From CAYLNM01 sp964385045 (GTDB lineage Bacteria; Planctomycetota; Phycisphaerae; Phycisphaerales; SM1A02), in NCBI GenBank assembly GCA_964385045.1, contig CAYLNM010000118.1, positions 1 through 14,500 of the forward strand: DNA of 14,500 bases, read 5' to 3'. Shown piece after piece: positions 1 through 7,779 of the stretch. How positions within the stretch are numbered: the first letter of the stretch is position 1; each line of letters opens with the position of its first letter. The notes beneath the pieces were generated by a model that worked only from the letters and a program-made list of their open reading frames with translations, was not told the origin of the DNA and searched no databases. The translations under genes and the position numbers were made by a program.

Positions 1-43
1 TCCTCGCGGCCACGTCAGGCCGGACCAGGCCCGACCCTCCGCC

Positions 44-505
44 TCACGCCTCGGCGTAGAACCCGCGGCCGGTGTCGCGGAGCTTTCCCGCCTTCACCAG
101 TGCCCGCCAGACGTGGGGCGGAAACTCCGCCGGCGGCTGCATGGCGTAGACCTGGCTCTGCCGCCCCCCGCTGGTGTAGCGGCCGCCGAGCTTCGACTCC
201 TCGGCCAGCCGCGTGACCTTCAGCCGCTTGCGGAACGCCTTGAGCGCCCGCGTCATCTCCTCCTGCGACACGGGCGGGTCGTCCGCGATCGGGTCGGCGG
301 CGGGCGCCGGCGGCTGCTCGAGCCGCGTCACCACCGCGTCGAGGGCGTCCGCGTCGCGGTCGGCCACCGCCTTCGCCGCCGCGGCCTGATCGGCCGGGAC
401 CCGCGTGAGCAGGCGGCCGGCGAGCTCCCAGTCCGCCTTCTTCGCCGAGGGGCCCGCGGCCCGGACGGTGTCGGTGAGCTGCCGCAGCTTCTGGACGATG
501 TTCAT
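44..505 (-). CDS. Conserved-looking hypothetical protein, 153 aa
   Basis: Function not recognised. The predicted protein is soluble, with no signal peptide or membrane segment. An N-terminal half rich in Ala, Leu and charged residues (about 1-65, probably helical) is followed by a Pro/Ala/Asp linker (about 65-80). The basic C-terminal part (about 80-153) contains RALKAFRKRLK, ESKLGGRYTSGG and a final VWRALVKAGKLRDTGRGFY, which looks like the end of a small winged-helix fold; that is inference from pattern only. Codons carry the strong third-position G/C bias of the neighbours, which supports real coding over the many open antisense frames here. ATG is chosen because MNIVQKLRQL reads as a normal N terminus; no clear Shine-Dalgarno is seen in front. 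It is the last of four same-strand genes, but a 147-base repeat-bearing gap separates it from the barrel gene, so cotranscription is uncertain. It resembles small proteins I associate with planctomycetes, without a name. Confidence 0.72.
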   Translation of the reverse strand: MNIVQKLRQLTDTVRAAGPSAKKADWELAGRLLTRVPADQAAAAKAVADRDADALDAVVTRLEQPPAPAADPIADDPPVSQEEMTRALKAFRKRLKVTRLAEESKLGGRYTSGGRQSQVYAMQPPAEFPPHVWRALVKAGKLRDTGRGFYAEA

Positions 506-565
506 GGCGGCACGATACCGCGGCGATCGGGCGCGGGACCGCGGTCCGGGCCGCCCCGCCGTGCC

Positions 566-654
566 CGTCGCCGCCGCCTGGCCGCGTCCGTCGCCGCCGC
601 CTGGCCGCGTCCGTGGCCGCCGCCTCGCCGCGTCCCTCGCCGCCCGCCCGGCTC
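566..654. repeat. 23-bp tandem repeat, three copies plus a partial fourth
   Basis: Units start at 566, 589 and 612, each 23 bases, and a degraded partial unit runs from 635. The first two units are identical; the third differs by two substitutions. The core reads CGCCGCCTGGCCGCGTC. The array fills most of the gap between the stop of the barrel gene and the start of the 153-residue gene. The period is not a multiple of three, so it is unlikely to be coding. It looks like a small minisatellite that may vary in copy number between strains. Confidence 0.85.
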
Positions 655-1990
655 AGAACCGCCAGTGCAGCCCCAGCCGCGCCGCGTGGCCGTCCACGTC
701 GTCGCCGAAGGTGCCGATCCAGCCGAGGCGGGCCTGGAACCGCGGGCCGCCGAGGTTCAGGGCGACCTCGGGGCTGATCCAGTCCTCGACCGCCGCGTCC
801 TCGAGGTACTGCGACCAGCTCACGCCGCCCGAGACCGACAGGCCGTCCGACAGCCGCCACGTCGCCAGGCCGCCGACGGTCAGCAGCTGCTGGTCGACGT
901 CGGTCTCGAACTCGTAGTCGTCGTACGAGAGGTCGACCCCGCCGAACTGCGTGATCGACGCGCCGCCGCTCACCGTGACCGGTCCGAAGTCGGCCGCGAC
1001 CGAGCCCGCGAGGCCGAGGATCCAGAAGCTCGCCCCCTGCCCCAGGTCGACCGAGCCGCCGAGACCGAAGCCGGCGTACGGCGTGACCTGCAGGCGCAGC
1101 GGCGACGATCCGGGCTCCCGCACCGCCGGATCGCCGCCGTCCGCCGCCCCGTTGCCGTCCACGTCGGCCGCGGGATCGACCGGGGCGTCCGCCCGGGCGC
1201 CGAGCAGGGTGATCGGCAGGGCGAGCTCGAGGCCGCCCTGGAAGAGCGCCGCGTCCTCGACCTCCTCGTACACCGCGAGGCCGGAGAGCGAGATCCCGAT
1301 CGTGTCGGTGATCGCCCACGTCGAGCTCGCCCCGAGCGTCGCCGCGGTCGACTCGAAGTCGCCGCGGTCGAGGACCTCGACGCCGGGCACGAGCGAGAAG
1401 CGGAAGCCCTCGTCCGCCGCCGCGTCCACCCCGGAGACGGTCAGGCCCGGGGCCCACTGCGGCGTGAGGCCCCAGCGGCGGAACGACGCCTGGCCGAGCC
1501 GGGCGGTGGCGGCGCCGGGATTCCCGTCGACCACCGCGATGACCGACCGCTCGTTGAGGACATCGATCACCTGCGCGTAGGTGCCGGCGCCGTCCTGCTG
1601 GATGAAGTCCTCGATCTGCTGCTCGAGGTCGTCCGGATCCGTGCCGGTGAAGGTCTGCGAGAAGCCGATCAGCGGGAACTCCAGCGTGGCGGACGTGCCG
1701 GCCGCGTTCAGCGAGACGACCGCGACGTCCGCGACCCCGCCCACCGCGAGGGCGGCGCTGAAGTCGGTGCCGTCGAACGCGGCGAAGGCCCCCTGCGACT
1801 CGATCGCGGCCTCGAGGATGTCGAGGAGGCTCGCGCCGGAGACGCTGACCGGGTCGGGACCGGCCATGCTCGTCACCTCGACCACGATGGGATCGGCGGC
1901 GACGGCGGGCGACGCCGCAAGGCCGGCGGCGGCGAGCGCGGCGGTGCCGGCGAGGACGGCGACGGGACGGACGGCGGACGGGCGATGCAT
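653..1990 (-). CDS. Putative secreted outer-membrane beta-barrel protein, 445 aa
   Basis: The start is the ATG of MHRPSAV, although the frame stays open 240 bases further upstream. It is preceded by GGAG seven bases away and opens a clear signal peptide (positive MHRPSAVRP, Ala/Leu core 10-26, likely cleavage after AVA near residue 31). Residues about 33-170 form a mixed domain including an acidic helix with EQQIEDFIQQ. From about 170 to the end the sequence alternates hydrophobic and polar residues with many Gly and aromatic residues (for example LQVTPYAGFGLGGSVDL and GLSVSGGVSWSQYL) and finishes in LGLHWRF. A terminal Phe after alternating residues is the classic outer-membrane barrel signature. 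An acidic loop near residue 274 reads DVDGNGAADGGD, resembling an extracellular calcium-binding loop. No specific barrel family was recognised. It could anchor or accompany the secreted repeat proteins encoded just upstream, but only position supports this. Confidence 0.75.
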   Translation of the reverse strand: MHRPSAVRPVAVLAGTAALAAAGLAASPAVAADPIVVEVTSMAGPDPVSVSGASLLDILEAAIESQGAFAAFDGTDFSAALAVGGVADVAVVSLNAAGTSATLEFPLIGFSQTFTGTDPDDLEQQIEDFIQQDGAGTYAQVIDVLNERSVIAVVDGNPGAATARLGQASFRRWGLTPQWAPGLTVSGVDAAADEGFRFSLVPGVEVLDRGDFESTAATLGASSTWAITDTIGISLSGLAVYEEVEDAALFQGGLELALPITLLGARADAPVDPAADVDGNGAADGGDPAVREPGSSPLRLQVTPYAGFGLGGSVDLGQGASFWILGLAGSVAADFGPVTVSGGASITQFGGVDLSYDDYEFETDVDQQLLTVGGLATWRLSDGLSVSGGVSWSQYLEDAAVEDWISPEVALNLGGPRFQARLGWIGTFGDDVDGHAARLGLHWRF

Positions 1991-2226
1991 GGCGCGGCTC
2001 CGGGAGGCACCGCGGCATGATGGCGCGGCGCGGACGCGGTGTCGAGCCGCCCGGCCGTCAGCCGAGGACGGGCCGCGGCATGACCAGCAGCACCACCGCC
2101 GGCGCGCCGAAGGATGGCGCCCGCGGGTCCGCGACGAACCCGACTCGGGGACGAGGCGCGTGCCGCAGCGGCGTCCGTGCGCCGATGCCGCCGCCCGTGG
2201 TTCGCACCGGCCGGCGGAGCCGGGAC
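1991..2226. other. Intergenic gap, barrel gene to 655-aa repeat protein gene
   Basis: About 236 bases between two same-strand genes. It holds the Shine-Dalgarno-like GGAG (complement of 1998-2001) for the barrel gene. Frames remain open through it because the DNA is so GC-rich, but their Arg/Pro/Ser-rich translations do not look like protein. No convincing minus-strand sigma70 promoter is visible. Confidence 0.5.
2211..2223 (-). terminator. Weak hairpin just after the 655-aa gene
   Basis: CCGGC and GCCGG flank a three-base loop, starting a few bases beyond the TGA. There is no T tract, so it is at best a weak or factor-assisted 3' end. By chance such 5-bp stems are common in DNA this GC-rich. 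Confidence 0.2.
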
Positions 2227-4194
2227 TCATCCCCAGTCCGACAGCAGCGTCAGCAGATCCGGGAAGTCGACCTCCCCGCTCCCGTCGACGTCCCCGCGGC
2301 AGGGCACGCCGCCGCCGGGGCAGTCGCCGAAGGCCTGCAGCAGCACCAGCAGGTCGTCGAAGTCCACGAGGCCGTCGCAGTCCAGGTCCGCCGGGCTCAC
2401 CGGCCCCTCGGTCACCACGATCGTCACCGCCTCGTCGCCGTACTCGATGCGGTATCCGTCGGCGCAGTCGGCGACGGTGAACGTGCCGTGCACCGCGGCC
2501 GCCTCGAGGACGACGATCGACGTGCCGGGCGGCGGGAGCGTGCCGCCCGCGACCTCGATTCGCAGCTCGCCGTCGAGCGACGCGGTGCCGGTGACCACGA
2601 GCCGGTCCGCCGAGCCGCCGTCGACGTCGATCACCAGCACGGCGGTCGACGTCGGCTGGTAGGTCCCGTCGACGGTCAGGGTGCCCAGGCTCGCCCCGGG
2701 TGCGCCGGGAGCGCCGGATGCGCCGGGAGCGCCCGGCGCGACCGTGCCGCCGGCGGTGACGGGTCCGGCGATCGTGCCCTCGCCGCGGAGGACGCCGCCC
2801 TGCAGGTCGAGGCCGCCGGCGAGGAACGTCAGGAGGCCGTCCACCGCGGTGGTGCCGCCGGTCTGCTCGATCGTGCCGGTGCGCTCCATGGTGCCGCCCG
2901 CGTCGACGAGCAGCTCGCCCGCGTGCGTGACCGCCCCCGACAGGATCGCGATCGTCGCCCCGTCCACCACCCGCAGCGTGCCGGTGTTGAGCAGCGTCGC
3001 GGCGGGATCGATCGTGAGCGTCCCGCCGGCGACGTCGGCCTCGATCAGGCCCTGGTTGACGAGATCGACGGCGTCGGTCCCGAGCCGGCCGGCCCCGCGG
3101 AGCGCGTGCCGCGGGCCGTTCACGAGCTCGGCCCCGTCGCCGCCGGCTCCGAGCTGGTCACGGGCCGGGTCGCCGCCGAGCCGCAGCTCGCCGCCGCCGA
3201 CGAGTCGCACGGTCGCGGTGGCCAGCCGGATCCGGGTGATGGTGCCGGTGGAGGCGGTGGCGATCGTGCCGTCGTTCGTGATCGTGCCGGCGAGCAGCAG
3301 CGTGCGTCCGTTCTCGACCTCGACGCGGCCGTGATTGGCGAGCTCGGCGAGCGATCCGTTGCCGATGCCGATCGCGACGACCCCGTCGTCCTCGGTGGCG
3401 AGCTCGCCGCCGACGATCCCGCCGCCCTCGAGCCGCACCTGCGACCCGGCCGCCGCCTCGACCCGGCCCCCGGTCCCGTCGACGTCGCCCGACTTCAGCA
3501 CGAGGACGCCGCCGCCCTCGGCCCGCAGGATGCCGGAGCTGGTGTTGTCGTCGCCCGCGGGGTCGACGACGAGCGTGCCGCCGCCGTCGGCCACGATGCG
3601 GCCGGCGTTGTCGAGAGCGATCACGTCCTGGCCGAGCCGTCCCCCGCCGCGGATCACGTGTCCCGGGCCGTGCTGCAGACGATGCCCGGCGACGAGGCCG
3701 CGGACGCGGGCGTCGCCGGCGGGGTCGAGGACGAGCTCACCCGTGCCGCCGAGCGCGACGAGCGGTGCCGCGATGTCCAGCTGCGACGACGGCCCCTGCA
3801 GGCCGATGCGGCCGTCGTTGGCGATCGGGCCGGCGGGCCGCAGGACGGCGCCGGCGAGGACGTCGAGCCGGTCGTCCTCGCCGATCGCGAGCCCGTCGAT
3901 GGTGATGCCGCCGGCGATCTCGACCAGCGCATCCAGGCCCGCCGGAAGGTCGATGACCACGTCGTAGGAGACGCCGCCCCCGTTGTTCGGGAACGCGGTC
4001 GAGGGCGACCAGTTCATCGGCTCGGTCCACGAGGCGTCGACGGCGCCGGTCCACGTGGACGTGAGGGAGCCGGCGCCGGCGGCGCGGGCCGCTCCGGCGG
4101 AGCAGGCGGCCGGCGGCGCGGCGGCGGTGCCGGCGAGCACGGCGGCGAAGGCCGCGGCGGCGGCGCCGACCGGCCGGGTGAGGCGTGCGGACAT
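2227..4194 (-). CDS. Secreted beta-helix-like repeat protein with C-terminal dockerin-like domain, 655 aa
   Basis: The start is the ATG of MSARLTRP, which opens a signal peptide (about 1-40, Ala-rich); the frame extends upstream but that part is Arg/Pro-rich and unlike protein. The mature protein begins STWTGAVDASW and then NWSPSTAFPN, a module shared with the neighbouring 1006-residue protein. Repetitive Gly/Asp/Thr/Val beta-strand sequence follows, with one complete 184-residue unit (anchor HVIRGGG at 179) and a second anchor HALRGAG at 363, suggesting a parallel beta-helix or autotransporter-passenger-like fold. A collagen-like GAPGASGAPGAPGAS stretch lies near 484-500. Residues 603-655 are two EF-hand-like loops (DLDCDGLVDFDDLL and DVDGSGEVDFPDLL) joined by a CPGGGVPC segment, i.e. 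a dockerin type I-like calcium-binding C terminus common in Phycisphaerae secreted proteins. The role is probably extracellular or cell-surface; no enzyme domain is seen. It is a paralogue of the gene upstream. Confidence 0.85.
   Translation of the reverse strand: MSARLTRPVGAAAAAFAAVLAGTAAAPPAACSAGAARAAGAGSLTSTWTGAVDASWTEPMNWSPSTAFPNNGGGVSYDVVIDLPAGLDALVEIAGGITIDGLAIGEDDRLDVLAGAVLRPAGPIANDGRIGLQGPSSQLDIAAPLVALGGTGELVLDPAGDARVRGLVAGHRLQHGPGHVIRGGGRLGQDVIALDNAGRIVADGGGTLVVDPAGDDNTSSGILRAEGGGVLVLKSGDVDGTGGRVEAAAGSQVRLEGGGIVGGELATEDDGVVAIGIGNGSLAELANHGRVEVENGRTLLLAGTITNDGTIATASTGTITRIRLATATVRLVGGGELRLGGDPARDQLGAGGDGAELVNGPRHALRGAGRLGTDAVDLVNQGLIEADVAGGTLTIDPAATLLNTGTLRVVDGATIAILSGAVTHAGELLVDAGGTMERTGTIEQTGGTTAVDGLLTFLAGGLDLQGGVLRGEGTIAGPVTAGGTVAPGAPGASGAPGAPGASLGTLTVDGTYQPTSTAVLVIDVDGGSADRLVVTGTASLDGELRIEVAGGTLPPPGTSIVVLEAAAVHGTFTVADCADGYRIEYGDEAVTIVVTEGPVSPADLDCDGLVDFDDLLVLLQAFGDCPGGGVPCRGDVDGSGEVDFPDLLTLLSDWG
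2692..2746 (-). repeat. Collagen-like short repeat inside the 655-aa gene
   Basis: A GCGCCGGGAGCGCC-type motif recurs imperfectly and encodes GAPGASGAPGAPGAS. The 1006-residue paralogue has a short GSEF linker at the same place, so this looks like a local expansion after duplication. Confidence 0.55.
3099..4194 (-). repeat. 552-bp repeat register in the 655-aa gene
   Basis: The conserved G/P-H-V/A-I/L-R-G-G/A-G anchor occurs twice, with its DNA core at 3651 and 3099, exactly 552 bases apart. This is the same spacing as in the 1006-residue paralogue. The region upstream of the first anchor also aligns with the matching part of the paralogue. Confidence 0.8.
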
Positions 4195-4428
4195 GGCGGG
4201 GGGTGCTCCGGGCCGGGAGCTTCCGTCGGGGCGGGTTCCTCGACGCGGAGCCGGTCGCGGCGATGCAGCGTACGACCTCGAGGCGCCGGATGGAACGAGC
4301 GACCGCCGCGGACCCCCTCCCCGGGACCGCACGGGGTCGGGACAGGTTCCCGCCGGTCCATTCCCGCCGCGCCGGCCGTCACGCCCCCCGAGGGGGCCGC
4401 GATCCGGAGCTCCGTCGTGCCGCCGGCC
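4195..4428. other. Intergenic gap between the two repeat-protein genes
   Basis: This 234-base gap contains a GC-rich hairpin close to the end of the 1006-residue gene and nothing else I can support. The 655-residue gene has only a distant GGAG about 11 bases before its ATG. No clear promoter is seen, so the two genes may share a transcript, but this is unproven. Confidence 0.5.
4383..4397 (-). terminator. Possible terminator hairpin after the 1006-aa gene
   Basis: GCCCCC and GGGGGC pair as a 6-bp all-GC stem with a three-base loop, about 30 bases past the stop codon. No T run follows on the transcribed strand, so termination would need a factor or be weak. Confidence 0.3.
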
Positions 4429-7400
4429 TCAGTCCCACTCGCCGAGGAGGATCAGCAGGTCGGTGAACTCCACCACGCCGTTGGCGTCGATGTCGGCCCG
4501 GCAGGGCACGCCGCCGCCGGGGCACGGGCCCCAGTCGGGGATGAGCAGCAGCAGGTCGTCGAAGTTCACCACGCCGTTGCAGTCGAGGTCGGCCACGCTG
4601 ACGCCCTCGGCGATGGTGATCGTCACCGACTCCGCGCCGTACTCGATCACGTAGCCGACCGGGCAGTTGGCGAAGGCGAACTGCCCCACCACGTCGGCGG
4701 TGGTGAGGATCTCGTACTCCGCCCCGACGACGGGCTGGAAGTTCTTCTCGAAGCCCACCTGCAGGCTGCCGCCGAGGGACGCGACCCCGCCGACGTCGAG
4801 GCGATCCGCGCCCCCTTCGTTGATCTGGATGACCAGGGTGCCGGTGGGCTCCATGTCCAGGTCGCCGTCGATCGACAGGGCGCCGAACTCCGAGCCGGGC
4901 CGCACGAACCCGCCGTTGACGACCGTGCCGGCGACGGTCCCGGTGCCGCTCAGGACGCCGTCCTGGAGGTCGAGCACCCCGCCGCCGGTGACGGTCAGCG
5001 TGCCGTCGACCGCGGTGACGCCGCCGGACTGGACGATCGTGCCGGAGCGCTCCATGGCGCCGCCCGCTCGGACGTCCAGCAGCCCGTCGTGGGTCATGCC
5101 GGACGCGAGGATCGTCAGCTGGCAGTCCTCGAGCACCGAGATGGTGCCGGGGTTCACGAGCTCGTTCAGCGCGTCGATCCCGAGCGGGGCGGCGGGGTCG
5201 TCGGCGACGATCGTGCCGCGGTTGTCGATGTCGATCACGTTGAGTCCGAGCAGCCCGCCGCCGCGGATCACGTGGTCGACCTCGTGGACGAGCTGCTGGC
5301 CGAACACGGTGCCGGTGATCCGGTCGCGGGTCGGATCGCCGCCGAGGAGGATCTCGCCCGTGCCCTCGAGCACGACCAGCGACGCGTCGACGCGGACCTC
5401 GGTGGTCGCCCCGTCGGCCGCGGTCCGGATGGTGCCGTCGTTGGTGATGCTGCCGGCGAGATTCAGGTCGAGCCCGTTGGCGAGCTCGATCGTCCCGAGA
5501 GTGCGGACGTCCTCGAGCCGGGCGCTGCCGGTCCCGACGCGCACCAGTCCGGCGCCGGGGCTGACGAGGTCGCCGCCGACGATCCCGGCGCCGGCGAGGA
5601 CCACCGTGCCGCCGTCCGCGGCCTCGATGACGCCGCCGTCGTTCAGGTAGGTGCCGCCGAAGAGCTGCAGCTCGCTCCCCGGCGCGGCCCGGAGCGTGCC
5701 GAGATTGGTGAACGTGGCGAGCGGATCGACCTGGAGCTCGGCGTCCGGATCGTCCGCGACGACGAGGCCGAGGTTCTCGATGTCGATCACGTTGACCCCG
5801 AGCAGTCCGCCCCCGCGGATCACGTGATCCGTTCCGTGGACGAGCAGGTCGCCGAAGGAGTTGCCCGTGATCCGGTCGCGGATGGCGTCGCCGCCGAGGA
5901 CGATCTCCCCGACCCCGTCGATCGTCAGCACCTCCGAGTCGACGCGGATCTCGGTGGTCGCTCCGTCGGCCGCGGTCCGGATGGTGCCGTCGTTGGTGAT
6001 GCCGAAGGCGAGGGTGAGGTCGAGTCCGTTGGCGAGCTCGATGGTCCCGAGGGTGTGGACGTCCTCGAGGCGGGCGCTGCCGGTGCCGATGCGCACGAGT
6101 CCGTCGCCGGGGGTGGCGACGTCGCCGCCGACGATCCCGGCGCCGGCGAGGACCACGGTGCCGCCGTCCGCCGCCTCGACGAGGCCGCCGGCGTTGAGGT
6201 AGGTGCCTCCGAGGAGCTGCAGCACGCTTCCGGAGGCGGCCCGCAGGGTGCCGAGGTTGGTGACGGTCGCGACCGGGTCGACGGAGAGCTCGGCGGCCGG
6301 GTCGTCGGCGAGGACGAGGCCGAGGTTCTCGATGTCGATCACGTTGGTCCCCAGCCGTCCGCCCCCGCGGATCACGTGGCCGGCCCCGTGGACGAGCAGG
6401 TTGCCGAAGCTGACGCCGGTGACGCGGTCGCGGTCCGGATCGCCGCCGAGGACGAGCTCGCCCGTGCCGTCGAGAGTCACGGACGCCGACGCGAGGCGGA
6501 CCTCGGTCACCGCCCCGTCGGCCGCGGTGCGCACGGTCCCGTCGTTGACGATCGTGCCCAGCAGGTCGAGGTTGGTGCCGTTGGCCGCTTCCAGGAGGCC
6601 CAGGTTCGTCAGGTCGGACAGCGATGCGGTCGCGGCGTCCACCGCGACCACGCCGTCGCCCGAGGTCGCGAGCTCGCCGCCCGTGATGCTCGCCGACGCG
6701 AGGCTGACCCGGGAGCCCGCGGCCGCCTCGATGCGGCCGCCGGTGCCGTCGAATGCGCCCGCGGCGATCGTCAGCCGGCCGCCGTCGACCGCCCGCAGGG
6801 TGCCGGCGTTCAGGTTGTCGTTCGAGACGCCGTCGACCACGAGCTCGAGGCCGTCGGTCGCCTCGATGAGTCCGTGGTTCTCGAGCGCGATCACGTTGCT
6901 GCCGACCAGGCCGCCGCCGCGGATGACGTGGCCCGGGCCGTGGACGAGTCGATTGCCGAAGGACAGCCCGGTGATGCGGTCCCGCGTCTCGTCGACGAGC
7001 CGGATCTCGCCGGTTCCCGTCAGGCTGATCGCCGGGGCGGACACCACCAGCTCGGTGACGGAGCCCGCGGACGTGAACCGGAGCTCGCCGTCGTTGGTCA
7101 GATCGCCGGCGAGCCGCAGATCGGACCCGTTGAGGAGCTCGAGGCGGTCGCCGCCGTCGATGGTCAGTCCGCTGATCGTGACGAGGCTCGGCAGCTCGAC
7201 GACCGCGTCCACGCCGGGAGCGTCGTCGATCCGCACGACGTAGGTGTTGCCGCCGGCGCCGTCGTTCGGGAAGAAGTCCGAGGGCGACCAGTTGAGCGGG
7301 TTCGTCCAGCTCAGGTCCACGGCGCCGGTCCAGGTGGACTGGACGTCGTCGGCCGCGGCGGGGCCGATGAGCAGGGCCGGGGCGAGCGCGGCGGCGAGCG

Positions 7401-7449
7401 TCGCCGGGACGCGGGCGGCAGGAGTCGAGCGGGCGGGGGTGCGGGGCAT
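4429..7449 (-). CDS. Large secreted beta-helix-like repeat protein with dockerin-like C terminus, 1006 aa
   Basis: The start is the ATG of MPRTPARSTP, preceded by a good Shine-Dalgarno GAGGGA six bases away, and opens a signal peptide (about 1-34, likely cleavage after GPAAA). The mature N terminus has STWTGAVDLSWTNPLNWSP, as in the 655-residue neighbour. The middle is a run of 184-residue units with anchors HVIRGGG at residues 174, 358, 542 and 726. Each unit carries recurring phrases such as LxNxGTIRTAADGA, GEIVLGGDxxRDRITG and VVLAGAGIVGGD. Short, strand-rich, Asn/Gly-punctuated phrases suggest a right-handed beta-helix similar to autotransporter-associated passenger repeats. Residues 954-1006 form two EF-hand-like loops (DLDCNGVVNFDDLL and DIDANGVVEFTDLL) linked by CPGGGVPC, a dockerin type I-like domain. 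No catalytic domain, LPXTG motif or C-terminal barrel is seen. An extracellular adhesin or matrix role is inference. It heads a four-gene minus-strand row and is paralogous to the next gene. Confidence 0.88.
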   Translation of the reverse strand: MPRTPARSTPAARVPATLAAALAPALLIGPAAADDVQSTWTGAVDLSWTNPLNWSPSDFFPNDGAGGNTYVVRIDDAPGVDAVVELPSLVTISGLTIDGGDRLELLNGSDLRLAGDLTNDGELRFTSAGSVTELVVSAPAISLTGTGEIRLVDETRDRITGLSFGNRLVHGPGHVIRGGGLVGSNVIALENHGLIEATDGLELVVDGVSNDNLNAGTLRAVDGGRLTIAAGAFDGTGGRIEAAAGSRVSLASASITGGELATSGDGVVAVDAATASLSDLTNLGLLEAANGTNLDLLGTIVNDGTVRTAADGAVTEVRLASASVTLDGTGELVLGGDPDRDRVTGVSFGNLLVHGAGHVIRGGGRLGTNVIDIENLGLVLADDPAAELSVDPVATVTNLGTLRAASGSVLQLLGGTYLNAGGLVEAADGGTVVLAGAGIVGGDVATPGDGLVRIGTGSARLEDVHTLGTIELANGLDLTLAFGITNDGTIRTAADGATTEIRVDSEVLTIDGVGEIVLGGDAIRDRITGNSFGDLLVHGTDHVIRGGGLLGVNVIDIENLGLVVADDPDAELQVDPLATFTNLGTLRAAPGSELQLFGGTYLNDGGVIEAADGGTVVLAGAGIVGGDLVSPGAGLVRVGTGSARLEDVRTLGTIELANGLDLNLAGSITNDGTIRTAADGATTEVRVDASLVVLEGTGEILLGGDPTRDRITGTVFGQQLVHEVDHVIRGGGLLGLNVIDIDNRGTIVADDPAAPLGIDALNELVNPGTISVLEDCQLTILASGMTHDGLLDVRAGGAMERSGTIVQSGGVTAVDGTLTVTGGGVLDLQDGVLSGTGTVAGTVVNGGFVRPGSEFGALSIDGDLDMEPTGTLVIQINEGGADRLDVGGVASLGGSLQVGFEKNFQPVVGAEYEILTTADVVGQFAFANCPVGYVIEYGAESVTITIAEGVSVADLDCNGVVNFDDLLLLIPDWGPCPGGGVPCRADIDANGVVEFTDLLILLGEWD
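5266..6930 (-). repeat. Exact 552-bp protein-coding tandem repeat, four anchors
   Basis: The anchor core (GCGGATCACGTG-like, encoding HVIR on the minus strand) recurs with its GG at 5265, 5817, 6369 and 6921. All three intervals are exactly 552 bases, or 184 codons. Some stretches are almost identical at DNA level: positions 5401-5450 and 5953-6002 differ at one base of 50. This points to recent tandem duplication or gene conversion among the inner units, while outer units have diverged more. Confidence 0.92.
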
Positions 7450-7455
7450 GGGTCT

Positions 7456-7461
7456 TCCCTC
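7456..7461 (-). promoter_or_regulatory. Ribosome binding site of the 1006-aa gene
   Basis: On the minus strand GAGGGA stands six bases before the ATG. It decides the start against the far-upstream open frame, whose translation is Arg/Pro-rich. Confidence 0.6.
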
Positions 7462-7779
7462 AGGATCCTCGGGGCCGGGCGGGCGGTGCGCCCGGCGGTC
7501 ACGGGACGAACGGTGCCGACGCGCCGGGCGGGCCGCGGCGCGGGGACGGGGACGGGCGGTGGATGCCGGCGCGATCACGTAACACGTGCGGGCGACTGGC
7601 CTTGGCCATCATGACGACGGCTGGCGGCAGGACACAAGACCCGCCTTCGCGATCACGGAATCTTCACCGAGGGCCGGTCCGCGGACTCATTCGGCGCGAG
7701 GAGCGCGGGCTTCGGGGCGCGGGGCTCCGGGCCGGATGGGCAAGGTGGGCGGTCGGAGCCGCGCGTGGAGACCGTGGGC
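7462..7779. other. Gene-free gap upstream of the repeat-protein row
   Basis: About 320 bases lie between two minus-strand genes. The stretch has a small inverted repeat CACGT-AAC-ACGTG (7576-7588) and a 10-base direct repeat CGCGATCACG (7570-7579 and 7648-7657), which could be an operator or promoter area for the repeat-protein genes. The only promoter-like match I found on the minus strand (TTGTGT, 17 bases, TCATGA) is poor. Frames crossing it translate to Arg-rich, unlikely protein. Confidence 0.4.

Noticed and set aside
15..2018. Minus-strand open frame of 667 codons overlapping the barrel and 153-aa genes
   Set aside because: Arg/Gly/Ala-rich low-complexity translation in the wrong frame; an artefact of few stop codons in very GC-rich DNA.
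113..2020. Plus-strand open frame of 635 codons antisense to the barrel gene
   Set aside because: Arg/Ala-rich, no domain, antisense to a gene with signal peptide and barrel C terminus.
5266..6930. Regularly spaced repeats considered as a CRISPR array
   Set aside because: The unit is 552 bases, stays in coding frame and encodes a conserved protein repeat; there are no short repeats with unique spacers.
2017..7614. Plus-strand open frame of 1865 codons, antisense to both repeat-protein genes
   Set aside because: It spans three intergenic gaps and mirrors the repeats of the real minus-strand genes. Its text is Asp/Val/Gly/Ala-rich antisense of GC-biased codons. The minus-strand frames have signal peptides, Shine-Dalgarno sites and recognisable domains.
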